Shown here: positions 1 to 7,580 of the stretch, piece by piece
How positions within the stretch are numbered: the stretch's first letter is position 1
How the letters are laid out: the number at the start of each line of letters is the position of its first letter
From: Flavicella sediminum
Lineage (GTDB): Bacteria; Bacteroidota; Bacteroidia; Flavobacteriales; Flavobacteriaceae
Assembly: GCF_006381105.1 (NCBI RefSeq)
Contig: NZ_VDET01000027.1
Coordinates: 1-44,317 of the forward strand
Reading direction: 5' to 3'
Length of the DNA stretch: 44,317 bases
Translations under genes and position numbers: made by a program
The notes under the pieces: model-generated
What the model saw: the letters and a program-made list of their open reading frames with translations, nothing else
What the model was told of the DNA's origin: nothing
The model's database searches: none

Positions 1-132
1 ACGTTTAACGCCAAAATCAAAGACTTTAGAAGGAATTTTAGAGGCGTAACTGACCTAAAATTTTTCTTATTTAGATTGACCAAAATTTATGCCTGCACAG
101 AAGAGAACCCAGAAATTGCACCTGATCCGTAA
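1..132 (+). mobile_element. 3' end of an IS transposase, cut by the left edge
   Basis: The frame open at base 1 runs to TAA at 130-132 and encodes the last 43 residues of a protein. It contains NAKIKDFRRNFRGVTDLKFF followed by LFRLTKIYA. As I recall it, this matches the C-terminus of the DDE transposases of the ISL3/ISAon1 type common in Bacteroidota (esFNaKIKaFR..FRGV....FFLFRL.K.YA). The rest of the gene lies outside the window, so whether it is intact cannot be said. The tail after IYA (CTEENPEIAPDP) may simply be read-through into the IS end. The family name rests on pattern memory, not on a search. Confidence 0.6.
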
Positions 133-165
133 TTATCAAAATCCCACAACTTTTACGACTGACCC
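133..165. mobile_element. probable right end of the IS element
   Basis: These bases lie between the transposase stop and the first tRNA terminator. Read on the minus strand they begin GGGTCAGTCGTAAAAGTTGT, which has the look of an ISL3-type terminal inverted repeat starting GGGTC. The other end is outside the window, so neither the inverted repeat nor a target duplication can be checked. The boundary near 165 is inferred from where the tRNA-linked terminator repeat starts. Confidence 0.4.
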
Positions 166-201
166 TAAAAAAGCTCCACATAAAAAATGTGAAGCTTTTT
201 G
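166..201 (-). terminator. terminator behind a tRNA-Lys remnant
   Basis: Reading the minus strand, an inverted repeat (AAGCTTCACAT, T-rich loop, ATGTGGAGCTT) is followed by a T run. It is an exact copy of the hairpin at 267-301, but only a 17-nt tRNA fragment remains upstream of it. Confidence 0.7.
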
Positions 202-218
202 TGACCGGGCTGGGGCTC
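202..218 (-). pseudogene. 17-nt 3' remnant of tRNA-Lys
   Basis: On the minus strand these bases read GAGCCCCAGCCCGGTCA. This equals the last 17 nt of the three intact tRNA-Lys genes (end of the T arm, acceptor 3' strand and discriminator). The match stops abruptly at 218/219, where unrelated sequence begins. The remnant and the terminator after it duplicate 267-319, so this was once another tRNA-Lys unit that lost its 5' part. Confidence 0.8.
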
Positions 219-244
219 ACTTCGACAGGCTCAGTGTAAACTTC
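219..244. repeat. short dispersed-type repeat with a TGAGCCTGTCGAAG core
   Basis: The sequence contains CTTCGACAGGCTCAGTG, a palindromic-type element I recognise as a frequent intergenic repeat in marine Bacteroidota and some other bacteria. It replaces the missing part of the truncated tRNA-Lys. Only one copy is present here, so its repetitive nature rests on recall. Confidence 0.5.
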
Positions 245-266
245 TTGCCCCAAACCAAATTAGAAT

Positions 267-301
267 AAAAAAAGCTCCACATAAAAAATGTGAAGCTTTT
301 T
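267..301 (-). terminator. terminator of the last tRNA-Lys in the array
   Basis: This is an intrinsic terminator immediately 3' of the tRNA-Lys at 303-375: an 11-bp stem (AGCTTCACAT with ATGTGGAGCT), a short loop and a run of T on the minus strand. Confidence 0.8.
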
Positions 302-302
302 G

Positions 303-375
303 TGACCGGGCTGGGGCTCGAACCCAGGACCCTCTCCTTAAAAGGGAGATGCTCTACCAACTGAGCTACCAGGTC
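303..375 (-). tRNA. tRNA-Lys (anticodon TTT), copy 3 of the array
   Basis: On the minus strand the gene starts GACCTGGTAGCTCAGTTGG and ends CCCAGCCCGGTCA. The acceptor GACCTGG/CCCGGTC closes with one G-T pair, the anticodon loop is CTTTTAA (TTT), the T loop is TTCGAGC and the discriminator is A. It is 73 nt long with no encoded CCA and is identical to the copies at 610-682 and 836-908. Confidence 0.96.
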
Positions 376-404
376 GTAGTTAAAAATAAAAAATTGAAAT
401 ATAG

Positions 405-485
<81 letters not shown>

Positions 486-572
486 AATATTTCAATAAAA
501 GTTAAAATTCACTTTCGCAAATTTTTGTATCCAGAATATTCAGTAAAAACTTAGCATTCTAAACAGTTTCGT

Positions 573-608
573 AAAAAAAGCTTCACATAAAAAAATGTGA
601 AGCTTTTT
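573..608 (-). terminator. terminator after tRNA-Lys copy 2
   Basis: This is the same hairpin family as at 267-301 (AAAGCTTCACAT / ATGTGAAGCTTT with perfect pairing here) followed by a T tract on the minus strand. It lies in front of the second tRNA-Tyr, so that Tyr-Lys pair must be reached by read-through or by its own promoter. I could not identify a clear promoter in 486-572. Confidence 0.75.
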
Positions 609-609
609 G

Positions 610-682
610 TGACCGGGCTGGGGCTCGAACCCAGGACCCTCTCCTTAAAAGGGAGATGCTCTACCAACTGAGCTACCAGGTC
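610..682 (-). tRNA. tRNA-Lys (anticodon TTT), copy 2
   Basis: It is identical over 73 nt to the copies at 303-375 and 836-908, with anticodon loop CTTTTAA and discriminator A. It lies 32 nt downstream of tRNA-Tyr copy 1 and is followed directly by the terminator at 573-608. Confidence 0.96.
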
Positions 683-714
683 AGACTAAAACTAGAAAAT
701 AGATTGAAATATAG

Positions 715-795
<81 letters not shown>

Positions 796-812
796 AATAT
801 TTCAATAAAAGG

Positions 813-834
813 AAAATTTACTTTCGTAAATTTT
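813..834 (-). other. hairpin in the Lys-Tyr spacer
   Basis: A 9-bp perfect stem AAAATTTAC/GTAAATTTT with a 4-nt loop lies one base from the 3' end of the first tRNA-Lys. There is no T run after it, so a processing hairpin is as likely as a weak terminator. A decayed version is seen near 500-520 in the other spacer. Confidence 0.45.
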
Positions 835-835
835 G

Positions 836-908
836 TGACCGGGCTGGGGCTCGAACCCAGGACCCTCTCCTTAAAAGGGAGATGCTCTACCAACTGAGCT
901 ACCAGGTC
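836..908 (-). tRNA. tRNA-Lys (anticodon TTT), copy 1, promoter-proximal
   Basis: This is the first gene of the array, 73 nt, identical to the other two copies. A consensus Bacteroidota promoter lies 25-55 nt upstream. Confidence 0.96.
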
Positions 909-933
909 ATTATTTCCTTTGTTTTAGCGGGTG

Positions 934-964
934 CAAATATAGAACCTTATTCCAATAAAACAAA
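934..964 (-). promoter_or_regulatory. promoter of the tRNA array
   Basis: On the minus strand TTTG (964-961), 19 nt, then TATATTTG (941-934) matches the Bacteroidota sigma-ABfr consensus TTTG-N19-TAnnTTTG exactly. The first tRNA begins 25 nt further on, at 908. Confidence 0.8.
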
Positions 965-972
965 CATTTTTA

Positions 973-1740
973 TTAATTAATTTCATTTAAATAAGCCTGT
1001 CTAACTTTCTTAAATAAATTAGAGCTGTAAACAAAATCTACAACCGATTCATTATCAGTTTTAAAGATCTCTTTTGAAGTTCCTTCCCATGCTTTTAGTC
1101 CATCTTGTAAAAAAATAATTTTTTCTCCAATTTCCATTACTGAATTCATATCATGGGTATTTATAACCGTTATGATTTGATATTCGTCTGTAATTTCTTG
1201 AATTAAATTATCGATGACAATGGCCGTTTTTGGATCCAATCCAGAATTTGGCTCGTCACAAAATAAATATTTTGGATTCATTACTATAGCTCTGGCAATG
1301 GCAACTCGTTTTTGCATACCTCCAGAAAGTTCCGCAGGAAACTTTTTAAAAGCATCTGGCAAGTTTACTCTATTTAAAACAGCACTAACTCGATCTTGCA
1401 TTTCTGAAAAAGATTGGTCCGTAAACATTTTTAAGGGAAACATGACATTTTCTTCAACCGTTAAGGAATCGAATAGGGCAGAACCTTGAAAAACCATTCC
1501 AATATCTTGTCGCAGTTGACGTTTGTCTTTTACGTCCATTTGACCACTAATTCTGCCATCAAAGGAAATTGTTCCTTCTTCAGGGACATGCAAGCCTAAT
1601 AGACTCTTTAAAAAGACGGTTTTACCAGAACCACTTTGACCAATAATTAAACTTGTTTTTCCCTTTTCAAAGCTAGCACTGATTCCTTTCAAAATTTTTG
1701 ACTCCCCAAAACTTTTGTGTATGTTGTTTACTTCAATCAT
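973..1740 (-). CDS. MlaF-like ABC transporter ATP-binding protein
   Basis: This is the ATPase subunit of a phospholipid/organic-solvent-type (Mla/Mce) ABC transporter, acting at the inner membrane with the permease encoded just upstream. Visible motifs in the 255 residues are Walker A GQSGSGKT at 34-41, the signature LSGGMQKR at 138-145, and Walker B YLFCDEP at 158-164 followed by SGLD. The length and the LSGGM signature fit MlaF. It directly follows the mlaE-like gene (stop at 1741, start at 1740), so the two are one transcript. No MlaD substrate-binding gene is next to it; in this group it is usually elsewhere. The substrate is inferred from the family. Confidence 0.88.
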   Translation of the reverse strand: MIEVNNIHKSFGESKILKGISASFEKGKTSLIIGQSGSGKTVFLKSLLGLHVPEEGTISFDGRISGQMDVKDKRQLRQDIGMVFQGSALFDSLTVEENVMFPLKMFTDQSFSEMQDRVSAVLNRVNLPDAFKKFPAELSGGMQKRVAIARAIVMNPKYLFCDEPNSGLDPKTAIVIDNLIQEITDEYQIITVINTHDMNSVMEIGEKIIFLQDGLKAWEGTSKEIFKTDNESVVDFVYSSNLFKKVRQAYLNEIN

Positions 1741-2481
1741 TTAGCTTAAAAGTAATTGTGTTAAAAAATAATTTAAAAGAATGATGACAACACTGGTCCA
1801 AACTACGGCTTGCGTACTGGCTCTACCCACTTCTAAAGCACCACCTTTTACATAATAGCCATGGTAAGAAGGTACCGTTGCAATAACAAAAGCAAAGACC
1901 ACCGCTTTTATGGCAGCATATTTTAATAAAAAGGGATTGAAATCCATTTGTATTCCTTCAATATAATTTACAGAATGAAATAAATCGGTTAATGCACCAG
2001 CTACCCAACCTCCAAATATTCCTAAAAATATAGCCAAGGCAACTAATAAAGGGTAAAAGAAAACAGCAGCAATTATTTTGGGCAATACCAAGTAGTTAAG
2101 TGAATTAATTCCCATAACCTCCAAAGCATCAATTTGCTCAGTAACCCGCATAGTACCAATACTAGAGGTAATAAAAGAACCTACTTTACCTGCTAAAATA
2201 ACAGAAGCAAATGTAGGTGCAAATTCTAAAATCATGGCTCGTTTGGTGGCAAAACCAATTAAATATTTGGGAATAATTGGGCTTTCAAGGTTTAAGGCTG
2301 TTTGTATGGCAATAACGCCACCAACAAAAAAAGCAATAAATGCAACAATACCAACAGATTTTAGGCCTAAATCTTCAATTTCACGGAATAAAGCATCTTT
2401 AAAAACATTCCATTTTTGGGGGCGTTTAAATACTTGTCCAAGCATTTGAAAGTACTTCCCAACATGTTCAATATAATTCAT
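1741..2481 (-). CDS. MlaE-like ABC transporter permease
   Basis: This is a 246-residue integral membrane permease of the MlaE/Mce-linked family. It has about five hydrophobic segments (about 45-62, 85-110, 148-175, 190-207 and 225-245). The family region around EFAPTFASVILAGKVGSF, and the stretch TEQIDALEVMGINSL that contacts the ATPase, are clear. It is the first gene of a two-gene unit with the MlaF-like ATPase and likely moves phospholipids between inner and outer membrane. An imperfect -7-like TACTTTAG lies about 20 nt upstream; I see no clear -33 element. Confidence 0.87.
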   Translation of the reverse strand: MNYIEHVGKYFQMLGQVFKRPQKWNVFKDALFREIEDLGLKSVGIVAFIAFFVGGVIAIQTALNLESPIIPKYLIGFATKRAMILEFAPTFASVILAGKVGSFITSSIGTMRVTEQIDALEVMGINSLNYLVLPKIIAAVFFYPLLVALAIFLGIFGGWVAGALTDLFHSVNYIEGIQMDFNPFLLKYAAIKAVVFAFVIATVPSYHGYYVKGGALEVGRASTQAVVWTSVVIILLNYFLTQLLLS

Positions 2482-2571
2482 GTATAATTCTTGTTTTTTG
2501 CTAAAGTATTAAATAATGGTAAGGTTTAAGAAATTCTACATTTAAAATTTTTTAGAATCTGATGTTTGTAG

Positions 2572-2579
2572 TAAGTTTG
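2572..2579 (+). promoter_or_regulatory. -7 element upstream of the PafA-like gene
   Basis: TAAGTTTG matches TAnnTTTG and lies 23 nt before the ATG at 2603. No TTG is found at the right distance upstream, so only half of the promoter is supported. Confidence 0.4.
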
Positions 2580-2602
2580 GGCAAATTCTAAGATCTAAAA
2601 AA

Positions 2603-4234
2603 ATGAAAAAATTATTTTTCTTATTGATGGCATTAAGTACTTTGGCTAGCTTTGCTCAAAAAACAGAACGACCTAAATTGGTGGTTGGTATTGTTGTTGA
2701 TCAAATGCGATATGATTATTTGGTTCGTTTTGCAGATAAGTTTGGTGATGATGGTTTTAAAAAAATAATCTCTAAAGGTTTTCATTTAGAAAATGCTCAT
2801 TACAATTATATTCCTACTTATACCGCGGTTGGACATAGCAGTATATTTACAGGAACTACACCTAGCAATCATGGAATTATTGGGAATAATTGGTATGATA
2901 AATTTTTGAAAAAAAGTATTTATTGTGTAGATGATAGTCGTTATACCTCTCTAGGAGTTGCTTCGAAAGCAGGACAGAAGTCGCCATACAGGTTGCACGT
3001 AACAACGATTGCCGATCAGTTAAAGTTAGCGCAGAATAACAAAGGAAAATCGATTGGGATTGCCATAAAAGATAGGTCTGCTATTTTACCTGTTGGGCAT
3101 ACAGCTAATGCTGCCTATTGGTTTGAAGGAGGTAAAGAAGGGAAATTTATTAGTAGTTCTTTTTATGGTGAAGCTTTGCCGAGTTGGGTGACCAATTTTA
3201 ATAGCAACGGAAAAGTAGCTTCTTATGTAAACCAAGTTTGGAATACGTATTATCCTATAGAAAACTATACGGAAAGTATGGTCGATGACAATATGTATGA
3301 AGGAAAGTTTAAAGGAGAAGAGAAGCCTGTTTTTCCGCATGATATTCCAACATTGAAAAATACGAATGGAAATTATTCTATTTTAAAAGGCATTCCTTTA
3401 GGAAATACAATTACCACCGATTTTGCAGAAGCTGCCATCGTAGGAGAAAACTTAGGGAAGTATTCAGTAACCGATTTTTTATCGATTAGTTATTCAAGTA
3501 CCGATTATGTTGGGCATAAATATGGTGTAGATTCGAAAGAAATTGAAGACACCTATATCAGAATGGATTTTGAAATTGCACGCTTGCTAAAATTTCTAGA
3601 CAAGCAAGTAGGGAAAAAGAAATACACTTTGTTTTTAACAGCGGATCATGCCGTAGCGCAAACACCTAATTATTTAAAAGAATTACATATTCCTGCGGCT
3701 TATTTTGATGATAAAGGTTTTAATGCTTTTGTAAAACAATTGGTAAATGAAAAATTTGGTTCAAAAGAACTCATTGAAAATATTTCTAATTATCAAATCT
3801 TTTTAAATAAGAAGAAATTAAAAGAATTGAAGTTAAGCAGCCGAGTGGTTGAAGAGTTTTTAGTGGATGAAGTGGTTGCTTTTGAAAATATTTACAAAAC
3901 GGTAAGTGCGCATACTTTACAAAACACATATTTTGATGCAGGCTTGTTGAGTTTGGTGCAAAGGGGCTACAATCAAAAATTGTCTGGTGATGTATTTTTT
4001 ATTCCCAACCCAGCTACTTTAAGCTCTGGGTATAAACATACAGGTACGAGTCATGGTACAGGTTATAGTTATGACACCCATGTGCCCATGATTTTTTATG
4101 GTTTTGGAATTAACCAAGGGAGTTCTAAAAAGTACCAAGCCATTACAGCTATTGCACCAACTATTTCTAGTTTGTTGCAAATTGAATTTCCAAATGGAAA
4201 TACAGGAACTGTTATAGAAGAGGTGTTAAAGTAA
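2603..4234 (+). CDS. pafA: PafA-type alkaline phosphatase, exported
   Basis: This is a 543-residue periplasmic phosphomonoesterase of the alkaline phosphatase superfamily, PafA branch, which hydrolyses phosphate esters for phosphorus supply. A signal peptide MKKLFFLLMALSTLASFA ends near Q19. Active-site residues of the characterised PafA (D38, T79, N100, K162, R164, D305, H309, D352, H353, H486) have counterparts: D33 in VVDQMRYD, T74 in PTYTAVGH, N95, K156 and R158 in IKDR, D and H in STDYVGHKYG, TADHA, and the late H in TSHGTGYSYD. Threonine as nucleophile separates it from Ser-type PhoA. It is monocistronic, with a terminator after it. PafA in Flavobacteriia often works without strict phosphate repression; no Pho box was recognised. 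Confidence 0.9.
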   Translation: MKKLFFLLMALSTLASFAQKTERPKLVVGIVVDQMRYDYLVRFADKFGDDGFKKIISKGFHLENAHYNYIPTYTAVGHSSIFTGTTPSNHGIIGNNWYDKFLKKSIYCVDDSRYTSLGVASKAGQKSPYRLHVTTIADQLKLAQNNKGKSIGIAIKDRSAILPVGHTANAAYWFEGGKEGKFISSSFYGEALPSWVTNFNSNGKVASYVNQVWNTYYPIENYTESMVDDNMYEGKFKGEEKPVFPHDIPTLKNTNGNYSILKGIPLGNTITTDFAEAAIVGENLGKYSVTDFLSISYSSTDYVGHKYGVDSKEIEDTYIRMDFEIARLLKFLDKQVGKKKYTLFLTADHAVAQTPNYLKELHIPAAYFDDKGFNAFVKQLVNEKFGSKELIENISNYQIFLNKKKLKELKLSSRVVEEFLVDEVVAFENIYKTVSAHTLQNTYFDAGLLSLVQRGYNQKLSGDVFFIPNPATLSSGYKHTGTSHGTGYSYDTHVPMIFYGFGINQGSSKKYQAITAIAPTISSLLQIEFPNGNTGTVIEEVLK

Positions 4235-4294
4235 GGCTTGAGTTTCAGTAAAAAACAGGTATTAATACCTAGCTGTAAAAGGTGAATAAAAATA

Positions 4295-4332
4295 AAAATC
4301 CCTTGATCTATTCATAAGATCAAGGGATTTTT
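4295..4332. terminator. bidirectional terminator
   Basis: A 14-bp perfect stem AAATCCCTTGATCT/AGATCAAGGGATTT with a 7-nt loop has A-rich and T-rich flanks. It serves the PafA-like gene on + and the KdsC-like gene on minus, which converge here. Confidence 0.85.
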
Positions 4333-4356
4333 TTATTAATTGAAAATGTTTGATCG

Positions 4357-4884
4357 TTAATCAAACTTTGCGTAAAATTTTCCTTTCCATTTGCCTTGTA
4401 CACGCATAATTTGTTCAATAACATCACGTACACATCCTTCGCCACCTTTTTTAGGTGAAATATATTTAGAAACTTCTTTAATTTCTGTTGCAGCATCTTG
4501 TGGAGCACAAGGAAAACCTACTAATTCCATAACAGGATAATCAGGGACGTCATCACCCATATATAATACGTTTTCAGGTAGTAAATTATACTTGTCAATA
4601 ATTTGGTAATACTGTTTTATTTTGTCGTGTGCTCCTAAAAAAATATCTGTTAAGCCTAAACCTTGCAAGCGAGTTCTTACTGCTTCATTGCTTCCGCCAG
4701 AAATAATACAAACTTTGTAACCAGCATCAACTGCCGTTTTTAAAGCATAACCATCCTTTATGTTCATTTGACGAACCAACTGTCCGTCAGGAAAAACAGT
4801 CACCATTCCGTTAGTTAAAACACCATCTACATCAAAAATTAAGGTGTCAATTTGTGGCATTAATTCTTTATAACTTACTTCCAT
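4357..4884 (-). CDS. kdsC: KdsC-like HAD phosphatase (KDO-8-phosphate phosphatase)
   Basis: This 175-residue HAD-superfamily enzyme lacks a cap domain and is predicted to remove phosphate from KDO-8-phosphate in lipopolysaccharide core synthesis. HAD motifs are DVDGVLT (nucleophile D18, acid D20), S62 in ISGGSN, K88 in HDKIK, and GDDVPD at 110-115. Length and motif spacing are those of tetrameric KdsC. The C-terminal KGGEGCVRD resembles the family's GG.GavRe tail. It starts 5 nt after the DUF2520 gene and shares its transcript. Other C0-type HAD phosphatases acting on sugar acids cannot be excluded. Confidence 0.85.
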   Translation of the reverse strand: MEVSYKELMPQIDTLIFDVDGVLTNGMVTVFPDGQLVRQMNIKDGYALKTAVDAGYKVCIISGGSNEAVRTRLQGLGLTDIFLGAHDKIKQYYQIIDKYNLLPENVLYMGDDVPDYPVMELVGFPCAPQDAATEIKEVSKYISPKKGGEGCVRDVIEQIMRVQGKWKGKFYAKFD

Positions 4885-4889
4885 TTTTT

Positions 4890-5636
4890 TTAGGTTTTTA
4901 AAATTGCTGCTGTCAGCAATTGATATATTTCTTTTTGTTGTAAATCCAATTTGGATTCGTGAATTTTTATCGTTTCTTGATCGTTTCTACTAGCAGGTCC
5001 TGTTTGTGCTTCTGTTGGTGACAGTTTGTTTAACTTTGTCGCTGTTTCTAGAATTAAGGGATGCAAAATTTCAAAAGGAATTTTATTTTCTGTACAAATG
5101 TCTTCTCCAATTTTATAGAGGTGATTCACAAAATTATTGACAAATACAGCAGCAATATGTAAAGTTTTTCTTTGAGAAGAATCGATGCGGTATACTTTAG
5201 TGGAAATTTTTTCAGCCAAGTCCTTTAGTAATAAAACGTCCTTTTCAGTACTTGCTTCTATGCAAATAGGAATGTGTTGAAAATCGACGGGTTTGTTTTT
5301 GCTAAACGATTGCAGTGGGTAAAAAACACCTTTTTTTTCTCTTTTACCTAAGATAGCTATATCCATAGCGCCTGAAGTATGCACAAGCAATCCTTTTTTG
5401 TTTGTCAGTTGGTCAGCGATTTCCTTTATGGATTTGTCTGCAATACATATGATGTATATGTCGGCCGCTTTTAAATTGTTCAAACTATCGGTAAGTTCGG
5501 TGCTGTTTTTAAAAGCACTAATCGCCTGTAAATTCCGATTGTAAATTTGTAGCAATTGAATACCCGGGGTTTTTATAAATAATTCAGCCAAATGCGTGGC
5601 TAAATTTCCTCCTCCAAGTAGTGTAATTGTAATCAT
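4890..5636 (-). CDS. Rossmann-like and DUF2520 protein
   Basis: This 248-residue protein has an N-terminal dinucleotide-binding fold (LLGGGNLATHL, glycines 8-10) and a C-terminal helical DUF2520 domain (HIAAVFVNNFVNHLY). The build resembles pyrroline-5-carboxylate and ketopantoate reductases. The family is sometimes labelled NADP oxidoreductase, but no substrate is established. It is the first gene of a unit with the KdsC-like phosphatase. No function beyond NAD(P)-binding is claimed. Confidence 0.8.
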   Translation of the reverse strand: MITITLLGGGNLATHLAELFIKTPGIQLLQIYNRNLQAISAFKNSTELTDSLNNLKAADIYIICIADKSIKEIADQLTNKKGLLVHTSGAMDIAILGKREKKGVFYPLQSFSKNKPVDFQHIPICIEASTEKDVLLLKDLAEKISTKVYRIDSSQRKTLHIAAVFVNNFVNHLYKIGEDICTENKIPFEILHPLILETATKLNKLSPTEAQTGPASRNDQETIKIHESKLDLQQKEIYQLLTAAILKT

Positions 5637-5662
5637 AAAGCGAAGATACTAACTAATATTAT

Positions 5663-5697
5663 TTTGCGCACTTTTTGAAAGGGAATTTGTACTTTTG
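5663..5697 (+). promoter_or_regulatory. promoter of the glutathione peroxidase gene
   Basis: TTTG at 5663-5666 and TACTTTTG at 5690-5697 match the Bacteroidota consensus, with a 23-nt gap at the long end of the allowed range. The start codon is 29 nt downstream of the -7 box. Confidence 0.55.
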
Positions 5698-5725
5698 AAA
5701 GGAATGAAACTAAAATTATAAAGAG

Positions 5726-6295
5726 ATGAAATATATTTTATTATTGGTGGTAGTACTTACTTTGGTGGGGTTTAACTATTATAAAAAAACGAAGAATAAA
5801 AAAGCTGCTTTGGGGGTTTCTTCCATTTATGACTTTAAGGTAAAGGATTTGCAAAATAAGGAGTTTGATTTTTCGAGTTTGAAAGGCAAAAAAATAATGA
5901 TTGTAAATACGGCTTCTAAATGTGGACTGACACCACAATATGAAGGTTTGCAAAAATTATACGAAACCTATAAAGATGATGGATTTGTTATTGTAGGTTT
6001 TCCTTCCAACGATTTTTTATTTCAAGAACCAGGAACCGCAGATGAAATCGCTTCTTTTTGTCAGTTGAACTATGGCGTTACTTTTCCAATGATGCAAAAA
6101 GTAAAAGTGAAAGGAAGTAAACAACATCCCGTCTACCAGTATTTAACAAAAAAAGTAAACAATGGATTACAGGATTCTAAAGTGAAGTGGAATTTTCAAA
6201 AGTATTTGATCAATAGAGAAGGAGCTTTAGAAATGGTTATTTCGCCTAAAACAAAACCAAACGACGCTGCTATTATTAGTTGGATAGAAAAATAG
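5726..6295 (+). CDS. glutathione peroxidase family protein, membrane-anchored or exported
   Basis: This 189-residue thiol peroxidase has a thioredoxin fold and an N-terminal hydrophobic segment (residues 3-16), which places the enzyme in or beyond the inner membrane. The catalytic tetrad is visible: C66 in NTASKCGLTPQY, Q100 in FQEPG, and W and N in KWNFQKYLI. A second cysteine, C112 in ASFCQLNYGV, sits where thioredoxin-dependent bacterial and plant enzymes have the resolving cysteine, so thioredoxin rather than glutathione is the likely reductant. The usual FPCNQF is FPSNDF here. It leads a short unit with the PH-domain gene 20 nt downstream. Confidence 0.9.
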   Translation: MKYILLLVVVLTLVGFNYYKKTKNKKAALGVSSIYDFKVKDLQNKEFDFSSLKGKKIMIVNTASKCGLTPQYEGLQKLYETYKDDGFVIVGFPSNDFLFQEPGTADEIASFCQLNYGVTFPMMQKVKVKGSKQHPVYQYLTKKVNNGLQDSKVKWNFQKYLINREGALEMVISPKTKPNDAAIISWIEK

Positions 6296-6315
6296 TTTTT
6301 TAACAAACTGAAAAA

Positions 6316-6753
6316 ATGAAATTCAAAAGTAGAAAAGATTTTTTTATGAAGGGCATGACCTTCGGTACCAGTATTTTTTTGATGGTTATTTTATTTATTA
6401 GAATTCTAACAGAAGGCTACAGTCAGTTGGGCTTTGTTTTTTTAGATCTTATAATCTTAACCACAATTGGTTTGCTGGTTTGGATTTATGTAGGTACTGC
6501 TTATGAATTGACGTCAACGGAATTAAAATACAAAAGTGGACCTTTAAGTGGTGCGGTGAAAATTGAAAAAATTACGGAAATAATTGTGGGAGGAACTCTT
6601 TGGTCTGGTGTAAAACCCGCAACAGCTTTGAAGGGTTTGCTGATTAAATTTGGCAAGTATGATGAGATTTATATAAGTCCGGAAACAAATGCCACATTTG
6701 TTGAAAAAATTAAGACACTAAACAAAAACATAAAAATAACGGAGAAAAAATAA
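6316..6753 (+). CDS. small membrane protein with a bacterial PH-like domain
   Basis: This 145-residue protein has two transmembrane segments (about 15-33 and 38-58) followed by a soluble C-terminal part, ELTSTELKYKSGPLSGAVKI onward. That part resembles the bacterial PH-like domain of YyaB-type proteins (bPH_6). Function is unknown; it may bind the membrane or a partner. It lies 20 nt after the peroxidase gene and is probably co-transcribed. Confidence 0.7.
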   Translation: MKFKSRKDFFMKGMTFGTSIFLMVILFIRILTEGYSQLGFVFLDLIILTTIGLLVWIYVGTAYELTSTELKYKSGPLSGAVKIEKITEIIVGGTLWSGVKPATALKGLLIKFGKYDEIYISPETNATFVEKIKTLNKNIKITEKK

Positions 6754-6811
6754 TTTTCTTCATAAGAATCAATTACCCAAGAATTGTAGTTGGGTAGAAA
6801 AATTAACAAAC

Positions 6812-7528
6812 ATGAAATTAGATATATTGGCTATAGGCGCACATCCAGATGATGTGGAATTAGGATGTTCAGGAACATTGGCAAAAGAAATTTCTTTAGG
6901 GAAGAAAGTCGGCATTTTAGATTTAACGCGTGGAGAACTAGGAACAAGAGGTTCTGCAGAAATTAGAGACGCTGAAGCAGCGGCAGCAGCAAAAATTTTA
7001 GGAGTTTCGGTTCGTGAAAATTTAGCCTTTCAAGATGGCTTTTTTGTCAATGACAAAGCACATCAATTAAAGATTATAGAAATTATTCGAAAATACCAAC
7101 CAGAGATTGTTTTGTGCAACGCTATAGACGATCGTCATATAGATCATCCAAAAGGAAGTAAATTAACTTCAGACGCTTGTTTTTTATCAGGCTTGCGAAA
7201 GATAGTAACCGAGCATAACGGAGAAGTGCAGCAGGAGTGGAGACCCAAAAAAGTGTACCATTACATCCAATGGAAAAATTTAGAACCCGATTTTGTTGTA
7301 GATGTTACAGGATTTATGGATGTGAAACTAAAAGCGGTAAAAGCATACGGTTCGCAGTTCTACGATCCTAACAGTTCTGAGCCAGAATCGCCTATAACTA
7401 GCAAGAATTTTTTAGATAGTGTGGTTTATAGAGCAAATGATTTAGGAAGAATGATTGGAGTGGAAAGTGCAGAGGGTTATAATTCAGAACGTTATGTAGC
7501 CGTTGAAAAATTAGATGATTTAATTTAA
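6812..7528 (+). CDS. bshB1: bacillithiol biosynthesis deacetylase BshB1
   Basis: This 238-residue zinc enzyme of the LmbE/PIG-L family removes acetyl from GlcNAc-malate, the second step of bacillithiol synthesis. Zinc ligands are visible in AHPDD (H11, D14) and in DDRHIDHPKG near residue 110. The segment TRGELGTRG is typical of BshB. The length matches the family (about 235-240). Bacillithiol is the main low-molecular-weight thiol in many Bacteroidota, so this gene and the thiol peroxidase at 5726 both serve redox defence, though they may not share a transcript (58-nt gap from the PH gene). Confidence 0.93.
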   Translation: MKLDILAIGAHPDDVELGCSGTLAKEISLGKKVGILDLTRGELGTRGSAEIRDAEAAAAAKILGVSVRENLAFQDGFFVNDKAHQLKIIEIIRKYQPEIVLCNAIDDRHIDHPKGSKLTSDACFLSGLRKIVTEHNGEVQQEWRPKKVYHYIQWKNLEPDFVVDVTGFMDVKLKAVKAYGSQFYDPNSSEPESPITSKNFLDSVVYRANDLGRMIGVESAEGYNSERYVAVEKLDDLI

Positions 7529-7535
7529 AAAAAAG

Positions 7536-7566
7536 TTTGCAGGATTAATGAAATAGTGTAAATTTG
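7536..7566 (+). promoter_or_regulatory. promoter of tRNA-His
   Basis: TTTG (7536-7539), 19 nt, then TAAATTTG (7559-7566) is an exact consensus match. The tRNA starts 15 nt after the -7 box. The promoter begins right after the bshB1 stop. Confidence 0.8.
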
Positions 7567-7580
7567 CATCCGTTAAACAT

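Noticed and set aside
71-253. 60-residue minus-strand frame containing TEPVEV
   Set aside because: It runs through the dispersed repeat, the tRNA-Lys remnant and the IS end. TEPVEV is the usual false translation of the TGAGCCTGTCGAAG repeat.
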